A stretch of 64,000 bases of DNA from JACKEQ01 sp041389565 (lineage in GTDB: Bacteria; Myxococcota_A; UBA796; GCA-2862545): the NCBI GenBank assembly GCA_041389565.1, contig JAWKRP010000040.1:1-64000 (forward strand), in the 5' to 3' direction. Shown here in pieces: positions 8,584-15,483 of the stretch. The notes under the pieces are model-generated. The model saw nothing but the letters and a program-made list of their open reading frames with translations. It searched no databases and was not told the origin of the DNA. Within the stretch, counting starts at the first letter, position 1. Each line of letters starts with the position of its first letter. Made by a program: the position numbers and the translations under genes.

Positions 8584-8599
8584 GTCAAGTATGCTTGAC
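8584..8599. promoter_or_regulatory. MarR-type operator 2
   Basis: GTCAAG-TATG-CTTGAC, a perfect 6-bp inverted repeat, 14 bp before the MarR-type start codon. On the minus strand it contains TTGACG (8588-8583), correctly spaced (17 bp) as a -35 box for the CATAGT at 8565-8560. The site therefore overlaps the hydrolase promoter and sits close to the regulator's own start, consistent with autoregulation. Confidence 0.72.
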
Positions 8600-8613
8600 C
8601 TCTGGAGCCACCG

Positions 8614-9078
8614 ATGTCCGATCCCGACGCCCAGCTCGCCGCGCTCGCCTCTGCCAGCACGGGCCAGCTCCTGCTGCGTGCCGCCCGTCTGCTCGATGAG
8701 CGCGCCCTCGCCCGGCTGGCGGAGATCCCGGGAGCACCGCCCGTGAGGCCCGCGCACACGAGGCTGTTCCCGCACCTCGACTTCAGCGGGGTGCGCGCGT
8801 CCGTGCTCGCAGAGCGGCTCGGTGTGACGAAGCAGGCGATCCACCCGCTGGTGACGGAGCTCGTGGAGTGGGGCCTGGTCGAGCAGGTGGTCGACCCCGC
8901 CGACCGCCGTGCACGCCTCCTCCGGTTCCGTCCCGACGGGCTGTCCGCCATCGCCCAGGGGCTCGCGATGCTCGAGTCGGTCGAGCGGGAGGTCGAGAGG
9001 GCTGTGGGCACGGAGCGCATGGCGGTGTTCCGCGAGGTGCTGGGTGCCTGGATCGCCGCGCTCGAGCCCCCTCCGTGA
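8614..9078 (+). CDS. MarR-family transcriptional regulator
   Basis: A 154-residue winged-helix regulator. The DNA-binding helices are VRASVLAERLGVTKQAIHPL (about residues 59-78) followed by LVEWGLVEQVVDPADRRARL, whose DRRAR is the classical MarR wing. Helices at both ends would form the dimer interface. MarR proteins typically repress a divergent gene and release DNA on binding a small phenolic or other effector; here the divergent gene is the hydrolase. ATG 8614 has GGAG seven bases upstream. The stop codon lies inside the stem of a downstream terminator. Confidence 0.9.
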   Translation: MSDPDAQLAALASASTGQLLLRAARLLDERALARLAEIPGAPPVRPAHTRLFPHLDFSGVRASVLAERLGVTKQAIHPLVTELVEWGLVEQVVDPADRRARLLRFRPDGLSAIAQGLAMLESVEREVERAVGTERMAVFREVLGAWIAALEPPP

Positions 9079-9109
9079 TCACCAACGGAGGTTTTCTGCA
9101 TCTTTTTTT
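9070..9109 (+). terminator. rho-independent terminator after the MarR gene
   Basis: The stem CCTCCGT / ACGGAGG (7 bp, 8-nt loop GATCACCA) is followed immediately by TTTT and, seven bases later, by seven more T. The stem includes the MarR gene's stop codon. It separates the regulator from the gene run beginning at 9169 and is one of the few T-rich stretches in the window. Confidence 0.82.
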
Positions 9110-9168
9110 GCACCGGCGTTAACAGCGGCCGGTACGTTCCAACTGACTGGCTGTTCCGGGTTGGTGTC

Positions 9169-9786
9169 ATGGATTTCCAGCAGCTCTTCTCTCGCATTCT
9201 GCAGACCGTCGACGAGAGTGCGTACTTCACTCCCGTCGATCACGTCGATGCGAGCCAGCGTGCGGCGGCGGAGGCCTTCCAGAAGGCCATCCAGCAGCCC
9301 GACTTCGATCCTGGTGTGGTGCGTGCGCTCGTCGATCGGCTCGCCGGGCGTGGCCACTTCGACCCCGTGATGCGCCTGTCGGCCCTCCACGTGATCGCCT
9401 GCCACCCGCGGGTGCGCGACTACGAAGAGGCGGCCCGGCTCGTCGGCGAGCAGGAGTACGCCGCGCTCGACCTCGGAGGCCCCAACCTCCAGGCGAACCT
9501 CGCCTCGGTCGACCGCCATCGCGGCGTGCTCGCGTTCCTGAAGGGGCACCACGAGGTCGCCCTCGACTACTTCGCGCGGGCGCTCGAGCGCCAGCGCACG
9601 GCAGAGAACGTGGGCAACGTCCTCTGTACGCTCCTCGCCATGGGTGAGGCGGAAGAGGCGGCGTCCCTGCTCGGGCAGGTGCGCGGAGCCTTCCCTCGCG
9701 CCCTCGTCGAACAACTCAACGATTCCATCTCGCGAGACCCCGATCTCGCCGCTCTGCGTTCGGAGGCGTCCCATGACCTTCATTGA
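9169..9786 (+). CDS. TPR-like helical protein, paralogue A
   Basis: A 205-residue, all-helical soluble protein with no signal peptide. Its central part (YAALDLGGPNLQANLAS, then VDRHRGVLAFLKGHHEVALDYF and ALERQRTAENVGNVL) has the spacing of tetratricopeptide-like repeats. It is clearly homologous along its length to the protein at 10647-11243, sharing PVD near the N terminus, LSAL-VIA, DRHRGV-AFL and ERQRTxENVGNVL. No enzymatic motif is present. The ATG at 9169 has no strong ribosome-binding site. It is the first gene of a five-gene run that encodes a sigma-like factor and a kinase, so a scaffold or regulatory adaptor role is a reasonable guess. Confidence 0.8.
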   Translation: MDFQQLFSRILQTVDESAYFTPVDHVDASQRAAAEAFQKAIQQPDFDPGVVRALVDRLAGRGHFDPVMRLSALHVIACHPRVRDYEEAARLVGEQEYAALDLGGPNLQANLASVDRHRGVLAFLKGHHEVALDYFARALERQRTAENVGNVLCTLLAMGEAEEAASLLGQVRGAFPRALVEQLNDSISRDPDLAALRSEASHDLH

Positions 9787-9982
9787 GTCACTCATGGTTT
9801 GGATGATGTCCATCACCGGTCAGATGGACATCGACGCGGTTCCCAAGGTCTCGCCTCCGAGCACGGAGATCGTGTCCACGCAGCGCTCGAACAAGAAAGA
9901 CGACACGAAGAAGGACGATGAGCAGCCCTCGGTGCTCAACGTCGATCTCGAGTGGTCCAAGAAGATCTCGAACGGGCTCTGA
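9773..9982 (+). CDS. 69-residue peptide of unknown function
   Basis: A short gene overlapping the end of paralogue A by 14 bp, with a good GGAGG at 9762-9766, six bases before its ATG. The product starts with a Met-rich hydrophobic stretch (MTFIESLMVWMMSITGQM), continues through a Pro/Ser part, has a charged KKDDTKKDDE centre and ends LEWSKKISNGL. The N terminus is too short and interrupted for a confident membrane helix. It lies directly before a sigma-like factor with one base between them. It could be a small regulator or membrane tether; I have no family match. Confidence 0.6.
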   Translation: MTFIESLMVWMMSITGQMDIDAVPKVSPPSTEIVSTQRSNKKDDTKKDDEQPSVLNVDLEWSKKISNGL

Positions 9983-9983
9983 G

Positions 9984-10643
9984 ATGGCGCATTCCACCTA
10001 CACAGCGGCGGGAGCCGCGCCGATGGAGATGCCGACGGGCGACGAATTCCGCGAACAGCTCGCGCGAATCAGCGCCAATCGTCACTCTCCCGAAGCAGCA
10101 GCGCTGTACCAGGTGCTCTTCGACTACGTCGTCCGACGGGTCCGTCGCACCGGTGCCAGCGCGCGTCTCGGCAACAGCGAGCAGGAGGAGATCGTCGGCG
10201 AAGTCCTCCTCCAGCTCATGAAGGGCAGCCTGGCGAGCTTCCGCGGGGGCTCGCTCCCCGAGCTGCTCGCCTTCGTCCGCACCATCTCCGATCGCGCGGT
10301 CTGGCGCGTCGTCCGCACCCACGAGCGCGAGCGCGTGGCGCTCGAGACCGCCGGGGTCGACGGGATGGACCGGTGGACGGGCGAGGCCCCGGTCTCGGCC
10401 GATGCGGTCGAGGTGCTCGGCGAGAGCCCGCTCGAAGAGAAAGACCAGGTGTACCTGCTCGAGCTGCTGCGTGCGGGCAGCAAGGCCGAGTACGCCCGGC
10501 GCTCCGGGGTCTCCCGGGCCGCGGTCACCCAGCGGGTCAAGCGGATCCGCGACCGGATCGACAGTCTCTCCCGTGGCGATCAGATGGCTCACGAGGTCTG
10601 GCTGCAACAGCAGGCGAGGGCGGTCGCCGCCTTCGAGGACTGA
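9984..10643 (+). CDS. ECF-like RNA polymerase sigma factor
   Basis: A 219-residue protein with the two-domain plan of extracytoplasmic-function sigma factors. A sigma-2-like helical domain (about residues 30-120) contains LFDYVVRRVRR, EEIVGEVLLQLMKG and LLAFVRTISDRAVWRVVR. A sigma-4-like helix-turn-helix (about residues 155-205) contains YLLELLRAGSKAEYARRSGV and SRAAVTQRVKRIRDRI. No anti-sigma membrane protein follows; instead a second TPR-like paralogue starts three bases after the stop. The ATG at 9984 lacks a clear ribosome-binding site and is probably coupled to the upstream peptide; ATG 10023 is an alternative. Confidence 0.72.
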   Translation: MAHSTYTAAGAAPMEMPTGDEFREQLARISANRHSPEAAALYQVLFDYVVRRVRRTGASARLGNSEQEEIVGEVLLQLMKGSLASFRGGSLPELLAFVRTISDRAVWRVVRTHERERVALETAGVDGMDRWTGEAPVSADAVEVLGESPLEEKDQVYLLELLRAGSKAEYARRSGVSRAAVTQRVKRIRDRIDSLSRGDQMAHEVWLQQQARAVAAFED

Positions 10644-10646
10644 CCC

Positions 10647-11243
10647 ATGATGCCCTACGAGCGAATCCTGGACCGCCTGCACCACGCGGTCCAGAGTGGA
10701 CAGGACTATCTCGTGCCCGTCGACCGGGTGCCCGCCGCCGCACGCGTTGCTGCCGGGGAGATCACGCGGGTGCTGTCCGAAGAGGGTGCGGCCGCCGCGC
10801 GGGCTCGCGCGCATGCGCTGCACGAAGCCGGCAGGCTCGACGACATCACGCTCCTGTCCGCTCTCCAGGTCATCGCGGCGAGCCCCGGTGTGCGCGACCT
10901 CGCCGAGGCGAGCCGGCTGGCGGCCCTCCAGGAGTTCACCGCGCTCGAGGCCGGAGGGCCCGACCTCGAAGACCGCCTCGCCAGCGCAGACCGCCACCGC
11001 GGTGTCGTGGCCTTCCTCATGGGTCGCTACGAGGTCGCGCTCGACTGGTTCACCCATGCGTTCGAGCGCCAGCGCACGCCCGAGAACGTGGGCAACGTGC
11101 TGGCGGCCCTGCTCGCGCTCGGCGACCGCGACGAAGCCGCAGAGCTGCTCGACACCGTTCGAACCCGGTTTCCGCAGGCGTTCGCCACCGAGCTCGACCA
11201 CCGGATCGCCTCGGATACAGACCTGATGGAGCTACGCGGTTAG
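10647..11243 (+). CDS. TPR-like helical protein, paralogue B
   Basis: A 198-residue paralogue of the protein at 9169-9786, conserving YLVPVDRV, LSALQVIA, EAGGPDLEDRLAS, ADRHRGVVAFLMGRYEVALD and ERQRTPENVGNVL. The two probably arose by duplication of an ancestral unit, with the peptide and sigma-like genes between them. It has no signal peptide or catalytic motif. ATG 10647 is immediately followed by a second ATG at 10650; either could be used. It sits between the sigma-like gene and a divergent Ser/Thr kinase. Confidence 0.8.
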   Translation: MMPYERILDRLHHAVQSGQDYLVPVDRVPAAARVAAGEITRVLSEEGAAAARARAHALHEAGRLDDITLLSALQVIAASPGVRDLAEASRLAALQEFTALEAGGPDLEDRLASADRHRGVVAFLMGRYEVALDWFTHAFERQRTPENVGNVLAALLALGDRDEAAELLDTVRTRFPQAFATELDHRIASDTDLMELRG

Positions 11244-11252
11244 CTCAGGCCC

Positions 11253-12548
11253 GTGAGCGACCGTCGTTTCGAGATCCTGGAGATTCCTGGCGGGGGCGCC
11301 CACGCCACGGTGTGCCTCGCCCGCGACCCCCGTACTCCGGCGGCGGCGCCAGTCGCGCTGAAGGTGCTCCGGCTCGAGTTCGATGGCGAGAGCGTCGAGG
11401 CGAAGCGCGTTCGCGACGAGGGCGTGCTCCTCAAGGCCTTCGATCACCCGTTCATCGTGAAGCTGCATGAGCAGTTCACCATCGACGACCGCGAGGTGCT
11501 GGTGATGGAGTGGGTCGAGGGGCCCACGCTCGCTGCAGTCGTGCGCAAGCTCGGCCGGATCCCGGTGCCCGTGTCGTTCGAGATCGCCAGGCGCATCGCG
11601 ATCGCCGCAGACTACGCGTACCACCTGGAGTTCCGCGGGAAGGCGCTCAACCTCGTCCACCGCGACCTGAACCTGTCGAACGTGCTCATCAGCATCCGCG
11701 GCGACGTGAAGATCCTCGACTACGGGCTCGCGAAGGCCGAGTTCGACGGGCGTGAGGCCGACACCCTCGTCAGCCTGCAGGGCACCGCCGGGTACGTCGC
11801 GCCCGAAGGCCTGCACGACCAGCCGTGCATCGACGTGTACGCGCTCGGCATCTGCCTGTTCTTCATGCTCACGGGCCATCTCCCGGTGCTGTCCCGTCAG
11901 CGGATCGGCCACGCGAGCGGGCTGTCGGAGCAGATGAGCTGGATGCGCAAGGAGCTCCAGCGCCAGGGGGAGGATCCGGGCCCGGCCGAGGAGCTCGTCC
12001 GATGGATGTGTGCGTACGACGCTCACAAGCGGCCGACCATGGCCGAGGTCGTCACGCGACTCTCCGAGCTCCTGCCCACCCCGGTCGACCTCGTCGCGTG
12101 GGCCGACACGAACGTGCACCCGATCCACATGGCTCGCCTGCGCATCCCGCCCCGCGCGCACGCGTCGTACGATCAGCTCGCCTTCCTCGAGGCTCCCGAG
12201 CCGGTCGACAGCAAGGCGGTCGCGTCCGCCGACGCGGAGCTGCGCGCGTTCCTCTCCCGTGCCGACTGGCACACCCGGCTGTCGGAGCTCAAGCGGCTGC
12301 TCGCGGCCCATCCCCGGTGGACGGCCGAGCCGCTGCTCGACCTGCTCGCCCCCCTCGATCAGCCGTGGTGGAAGTTCCACCTGCGCCGTCCGTCCGTTCC
12401 CGCCACACGGGCGGCCCTCCGCATGCTCGCCCATCGGCCGGGGCACGACGTCACGGCGCGGGCCGTGAAGCTGCGGTCCCACCGCGACCGGTCGGTTCGC
12501 GAGCTCGCCCGGAAGATCGCCGCTGGCGACGACATCACCGAGCTCTGA
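11253..12548 (+). CDS. divergent Ser/Thr protein kinase with unknown C-terminal domain
   Basis: A 431-residue soluble Hanks-type kinase with several atypical residues. The P-loop is GGGAHATV (third Gly replaced), the ATP Lys is in VALKVLR, the catalytic loop is HRDLNLSN (the usual Lys after HRDL is Asn), the metal loop is DYG instead of DFG, and GYVAPEGL carries the APE motif. Asn or Ser for the loop Lys also occurs in other myxobacterial-type kinases, including the one at 46280, so activity is still likely. Residues about 290-431 form a helical C-terminal domain that I do not recognise; there is no membrane helix. GTG 11253 follows paralogue B by nine bases. Confidence 0.85.
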   Translation: MSDRRFEILEIPGGGAHATVCLARDPRTPAAAPVALKVLRLEFDGESVEAKRVRDEGVLLKAFDHPFIVKLHEQFTIDDREVLVMEWVEGPTLAAVVRKLGRIPVPVSFEIARRIAIAADYAYHLEFRGKALNLVHRDLNLSNVLISIRGDVKILDYGLAKAEFDGREADTLVSLQGTAGYVAPEGLHDQPCIDVYALGICLFFMLTGHLPVLSRQRIGHASGLSEQMSWMRKELQRQGEDPGPAEELVRWMCAYDAHKRPTMAEVVTRLSELLPTPVDLVAWADTNVHPIHMARLRIPPRAHASYDQLAFLEAPEPVDSKAVASADAELRAFLSRADWHTRLSELKRLLAAHPRWTAEPLLDLLAPLDQPWWKFHLRRPSVPATRAALRMLAHRPGHDVTARAVKLRSHRDRSVRELARKIAAGDDITEL

Positions 12549-12555
12549 GGTGTGA

Positions 12556-12561
12556 AATAAT
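12556..12561 (+). promoter_or_regulatory. probable -10 element
   Basis: AATAAT within GTGAAATAATGATC, an AT-rich island directly after the kinase stop and 58 bp before the GTG at 12620. It is the best match to TATAAT nearby. GGTGTG (12549-12554) and CACACC (12604-12609) could pair across the intervening leader, so the 5' leader may be structured. Confidence 0.45.
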
Positions 12562-12619
12562 GATCGGCGATGTAAGGAACCCATAGGGCCAGCGATTGTC
12601 TGGCACACCGGAGGTGCCC

Positions 12620-13012
12620 GTGACGACCTGGATCCTGTCGCTGATCGTTCCTTTCGTGATCGCCGCCCTGTGGCACGGTTTCTCGCTGCAGATCGCCTCG
12701 GTGCTCGCCGGAGAGGAAGCGCCGCGATTCACCCGCGCCATGTGGGTCTCCTGGGTCGGCGGGCTGTTCGGGTTCTGCGCGGTCACCGTGTGGAGCCTCA
12801 CGCTCGGCCTGTTCGTCTCCCTGTTCATCAGCAGCTGGGTCTCGTGGGCCCTCGGTCTGTGCCTCCAGCTCCTCGTCACGGGCTCGGTCTACAAGCGCGG
12901 TCTCCGGTTCACCGCGCCGGCCGCCATCGGTGTGGCGGGCATCCACATGTTCCTGTCGTTCGGCGTCAACCTGCTGCTCGGCTGGCTCACCTACACGTTC
13001 CTCTGGGCGTGA
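12620..13012 (+). CDS. small polytopic membrane protein
   Basis: A 130-residue protein that is mostly hydrophobic, with about four membrane helices: residues 4-25, 45-65 (WVSWVGGLFGFCAVTVWSL), 68-90 and 100-128. No charged active-site motif is visible and I do not recognise the family. GTG 12620 was chosen over an upstream TTG because GGAGG at 12610-12614 lies five bases before it. A possible promoter precedes it, so it may be transcribed separately from the kinase module. Confidence 0.68.
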   Translation: MTTWILSLIVPFVIAALWHGFSLQIASVLAGEEAPRFTRAMWVSWVGGLFGFCAVTVWSLTLGLFVSLFISSWVSWALGLCLQLLVTGSVYKRGLRFTAPAAIGVAGIHMFLSFGVNLLLGWLTYTFLWA

Positions 13013-13047
13013 GGGGCGGAGAGCGCGTTTGCCATGCTCGCCCGAGT

Positions 13048-13053
13048 TAGCGT
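13048..13053 (+). promoter_or_regulatory. putative -10 element, leaderless start
   Basis: TAGCGT is followed by six bases and then the ATG at 13060, with no ribosome-binding site. This fits the TAnnnT-N5-8-start pattern seen at several lipoprotein genes in the window, which places the transcription start at or next to the start codon. Confidence 0.4.
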
Positions 13054-13059
13054 GCTCCC

Positions 13060-14280
13060 ATGCTCGCACTCGGCCTCCTGTTCGCCTGCACCACGGCTCC
13101 CGCTCCGGAGTCCGTGGTGTCGCCCGTCCCCGAGCCCGGCGTAGACGGCACCGTCGCGCCCTCGCCGGGTGAATCGCTCGCCGGAACGGGCCCGTTCGGC
13201 ATCCAGCTCGGCGACTGGGAAGGCCGCTTCGCCACGCAGGGGGGCCCGCTCCGCTTCCGGATGCGCGTCGACTCCGGGTGTCGCACCACGCTGATGGTGG
13301 CCGGTCAGGAGATCGAGGCGTTCGCCCAGTGCGAGGCCAACACGCTCTCGGTCCGGTTCCCCCCGTACCTCGGCAGCCTCACCGCCACGATCGGCGAGGG
13401 GGGCGACACGCTGCTCGGTCAGTACGACTTCCAGCGGTCCGGCGAGTGGCACCACCTGCCGTTCGAGGCCTCCCGGGCCCTGGAGCCCGTGTGGATCGCG
13501 CCTCCCGAGGGGGCGCCCGCCACCCTGTCGCTCCAGGTCGACGGGAAGAGCACCGTGCTCCTCGAGACCCGCGAGCACGAGGGGCGCACGTACGCGTCGG
13601 TCAGCGCGCCCACGGGGGACTGGGGGCCGCTGGAGGGCGGGTGGACGCCCGAAGGCCTCGAGCTCTCGGGGTTCGACGGCAGCCATGCCTTCCTCGTGAA
13701 GCTCGCCCCCGACGACGCCGGGCGCATGGTCGGCACGGTGTGGAGCCGCGACGCCGACGGGAAGCCGCTGGTCGAGACCGAGGAGCAGGCCGACCTCGAC
13801 GGCTGGAACGACCTTGACCTCGCGTCGGTCGACTTCACCGGGCTGTCGCTCCCGCGCATCGGGGGGGCCACCGAGCCGCTCCCGACGGACCGCCCGCGGA
13901 TCGTGCACCTCACGGGCAGCTGGTGTCCGAACTGCAACGATGCTGCGCCCGTGATCGAAGCGCTGGCGCGGGACTTCCCGGAGGTCGTCGTGCTCGGGCT
14001 GTCGTGGGAGGCCGGCGCACCGCCCGGAAAGGCCGACCGGCAGATCCAGCGGTTCAACGACCGTCATGGGGTGTCGCACGCGATGTACCGCCTCGACGCC
14101 GCCCCTCCGTTCCTCGACCCCGTGCCCGCGTGGCCCACCACGCTGTTCGTCCGCGCCGATGGCACCGTGCAGGCCGCCCATGTCGGGTTCCTCGGGCCGT
14201 CCACGGGCACACGACACACCGCGCTCGTCGAGCGGATGCGCAGCGAGGCGGGCAAGCTCGCGGGGCGCTCAGGCGGTTAG
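13060..14280 (+). CDS. TlpA-like thioredoxin-fold lipoprotein
   Basis: A 406-residue predicted lipoprotein (MLALGLLFAC, lipobox LFAC). Residues about 40-265 form a beta-rich N-terminal domain without a recognised family. Residues about 280-395 form a thioredoxin fold: IVHLTGSWCPNCNDAAPVIEAL with redox CxxC as WCPNC, then LGLSWEAGAPPG, and a cis-Pro region near PAWPTTLFVRADG. Such TlpA/ResA-like proteins reduce or isomerise periplasmic disulfides, often for cytochrome maturation. A cytochrome c lipoprotein lies nearby at 15029, but the genes are not in one operon. A beta-barrel gene follows 21 bp downstream. Confidence 0.82.
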   Translation: MLALGLLFACTTAPAPESVVSPVPEPGVDGTVAPSPGESLAGTGPFGIQLGDWEGRFATQGGPLRFRMRVDSGCRTTLMVAGQEIEAFAQCEANTLSVRFPPYLGSLTATIGEGGDTLLGQYDFQRSGEWHHLPFEASRALEPVWIAPPEGAPATLSLQVDGKSTVLLETREHEGRTYASVSAPTGDWGPLEGGWTPEGLELSGFDGSHAFLVKLAPDDAGRMVGTVWSRDADGKPLVETEEQADLDGWNDLDLASVDFTGLSLPRIGGATEPLPTDRPRIVHLTGSWCPNCNDAAPVIEALARDFPEVVVLGLSWEAGAPPGKADRQIQRFNDRHGVSHAMYRLDAAPPFLDPVPAWPTTLFVRADGTVQAAHVGFLGPSTGTRHTALVERMRSEAGKLAGRSGG

Positions 14281-14301
14281 ACGGGGCGCTCGGAGGTCTC
14301 C

Positions 14302-15012
14302 ATGCTCTGGATGGTCGTCGCACCCGCCCTCGCACAGAACGTCGCTCCACCCGGTGAGCGCCCCGTCGCGCTCGGGGTCGGCGGGTTCTTCAACGCGGGC
14401 GGAACGTTCATGACGCAGCCGCCCGATCGCACGATCGACGGGTTCGCCGGCGAGCTCCCGTACTCCGGCTGGGGCGGGTTCTCGCCCGGCGGCGGCGTGT
14501 CGCTCGACTTCCGCGTGAAGGACATCGTGGGCATCGAGGTCGACTTCATCCGCAGCATCGATCAGGCCCGCTCGAAGTACACCGTGAACAACGTCGACTT
14601 CCCGTTCGAGGTGAAGACGCCGTCGTGGCACATCCCGATCATGCTCAAGCTCGGCATCCCGTCCGCGTCGGTCAGCCCGAACCTGTTCATCGGCGTGAAC
14701 AACATCCTCCCCGACAAGGACATCGAGCTCGAGACTCCAGCGGGGCTCGGCTGGCAGCTGTCCGCGCACTCGAGCTCGTACCAGCGCCTGTTCTTCGGCA
14801 TCGGCTTCGAGGGCCGGCTGCCCATCGACGGGGTCGACATCCGCATCCCGTTCTCGCTCCGGGGCTCGGCGGCTCCGAGCTACCCCGACAGCGCGACCGA
14901 CCGCGCCACGTACGACATCGGGCCGGGCGGCCTGCTCATCGGGATGGACTACGACCTGCGGTGGCAGTACCACGCCGGCATCGCGCTCGGCGTGGCGTAC
15001 TACTTCCTGTAG
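14302..15012 (+). CDS. outer-membrane beta-barrel protein
   Basis: A 236-residue protein with a signal peptide (MLWMVVAPALAQ, cut after ALA) and alternating amphipathic strands separated by Gly/Pro/Asp turns. It ends in HAGIALGVAYYFL, an aromatic-terminated final strand typical of BamA-assembled barrels. The length suits an eight-stranded OmpW/OmpX-type barrel. The ATG at 14302 is preceded by GGAGG. It probably forms a transcription unit with the TlpA-like gene upstream. Ligand or function cannot be inferred. Confidence 0.75.
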   Translation: MLWMVVAPALAQNVAPPGERPVALGVGGFFNAGGTFMTQPPDRTIDGFAGELPYSGWGGFSPGGGVSLDFRVKDIVGIEVDFIRSIDQARSKYTVNNVDFPFEVKTPSWHIPIMLKLGIPSASVSPNLFIGVNNILPDKDIELETPAGLGWQLSAHSSSYQRLFFGIGFEGRLPIDGVDIRIPFSLRGSAAPSYPDSATDRATYDIGPGGLLIGMDYDLRWQYHAGIALGVAYYFL

Positions 15013-15028
15013 GCCAGGGCCGAGCGGA

Positions 15029-15370
15029 CTACGAGCCGAACTCGGCGTTCAGGTGCGCGAGCAGGTCGGCGAGCTCCTGGTCCTCCAGGTCGCCGGCGCT
15101 CGGCATCGTGCCTTCGCCCTCGATCACCACGTCGAGGATGTCGGTGTCGGACGCGCCCGGGACGTAGTCGACGAGGCTCGGACCGATGCCGCCCGTGCCG
15201 TCGGCTGCGTGGCACGAGACGCAACGGGAGGCGTAGATCGACGAGCCGTTCGCGGCATCACCCGTGAGCGCGAGCACGTCGTCGATGCGGTTCGTCTCGC
15301 CGGTGTCTTCGCCGTCGGACGGGCATCCCGTCGCCAGGATCATCATCAGGGGAAGCAGAGCGCGCTTCAT
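15029..15370 (-). CDS. cytochrome c-type lipoprotein
   Basis: A 113-residue protein with lipobox ATGC at residue 16 (MKRALLPLMMILATGC) and one haem site CVSCH near residue 54. GxxIYASRCVSCHAADG and the downstream IGPSL and GTMPSAGDL segments fit a class I c-type cytochrome, where the Met in TMPS is the probable sixth ligand. It would carry electrons in the periplasm, tethered to the membrane. The start was set at ATG 15370 because GGAGG lies just upstream and the lipoprotein signal begins there; the open frame extends 22 codons further. Confidence 0.85.
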   Translation of the reverse strand: MKRALLPLMMILATGCPSDGEDTGETNRIDDVLALTGDAANGSSIYASRCVSCHAADGTGGIGPSLVDYVPGASDTDILDVVIEGEGTMPSAGDLEDQELADLLAHLNAEFGS

Positions 15371-15472
15371 GGGGTCCTCCATACGGTCCGTGCTGCTGCG
15401 ACGGACCTTACGCTGCGTACGAGGGTCCCGCCACACGTTGTGTACGGGGTGGCGGAGCCCACCATCGTCTCG

Positions 15473-15478
15473 TAGGTT
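15473..15478 (+). promoter_or_regulatory. putative -10 element, leaderless start
   Basis: TAGGTT is followed by five bases and the ATG of the CotH gene at 15484. There is no ribosome-binding site. The 113-bp region back to the divergent cytochrome gene also holds TAAGGT on the minus strand (15410-15405), a candidate -10 for that gene. Confidence 0.38.
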
Positions 15479-15483
15479 GCTCC

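Noticed and set aside
9169..12548. Considering the sigma/kinase module as a phage-defence system.
   Set aside because: No nuclease, toxin, NADase, membrane-pore or reverse transcriptase domain is present, and the flanks hold no mobile elements.
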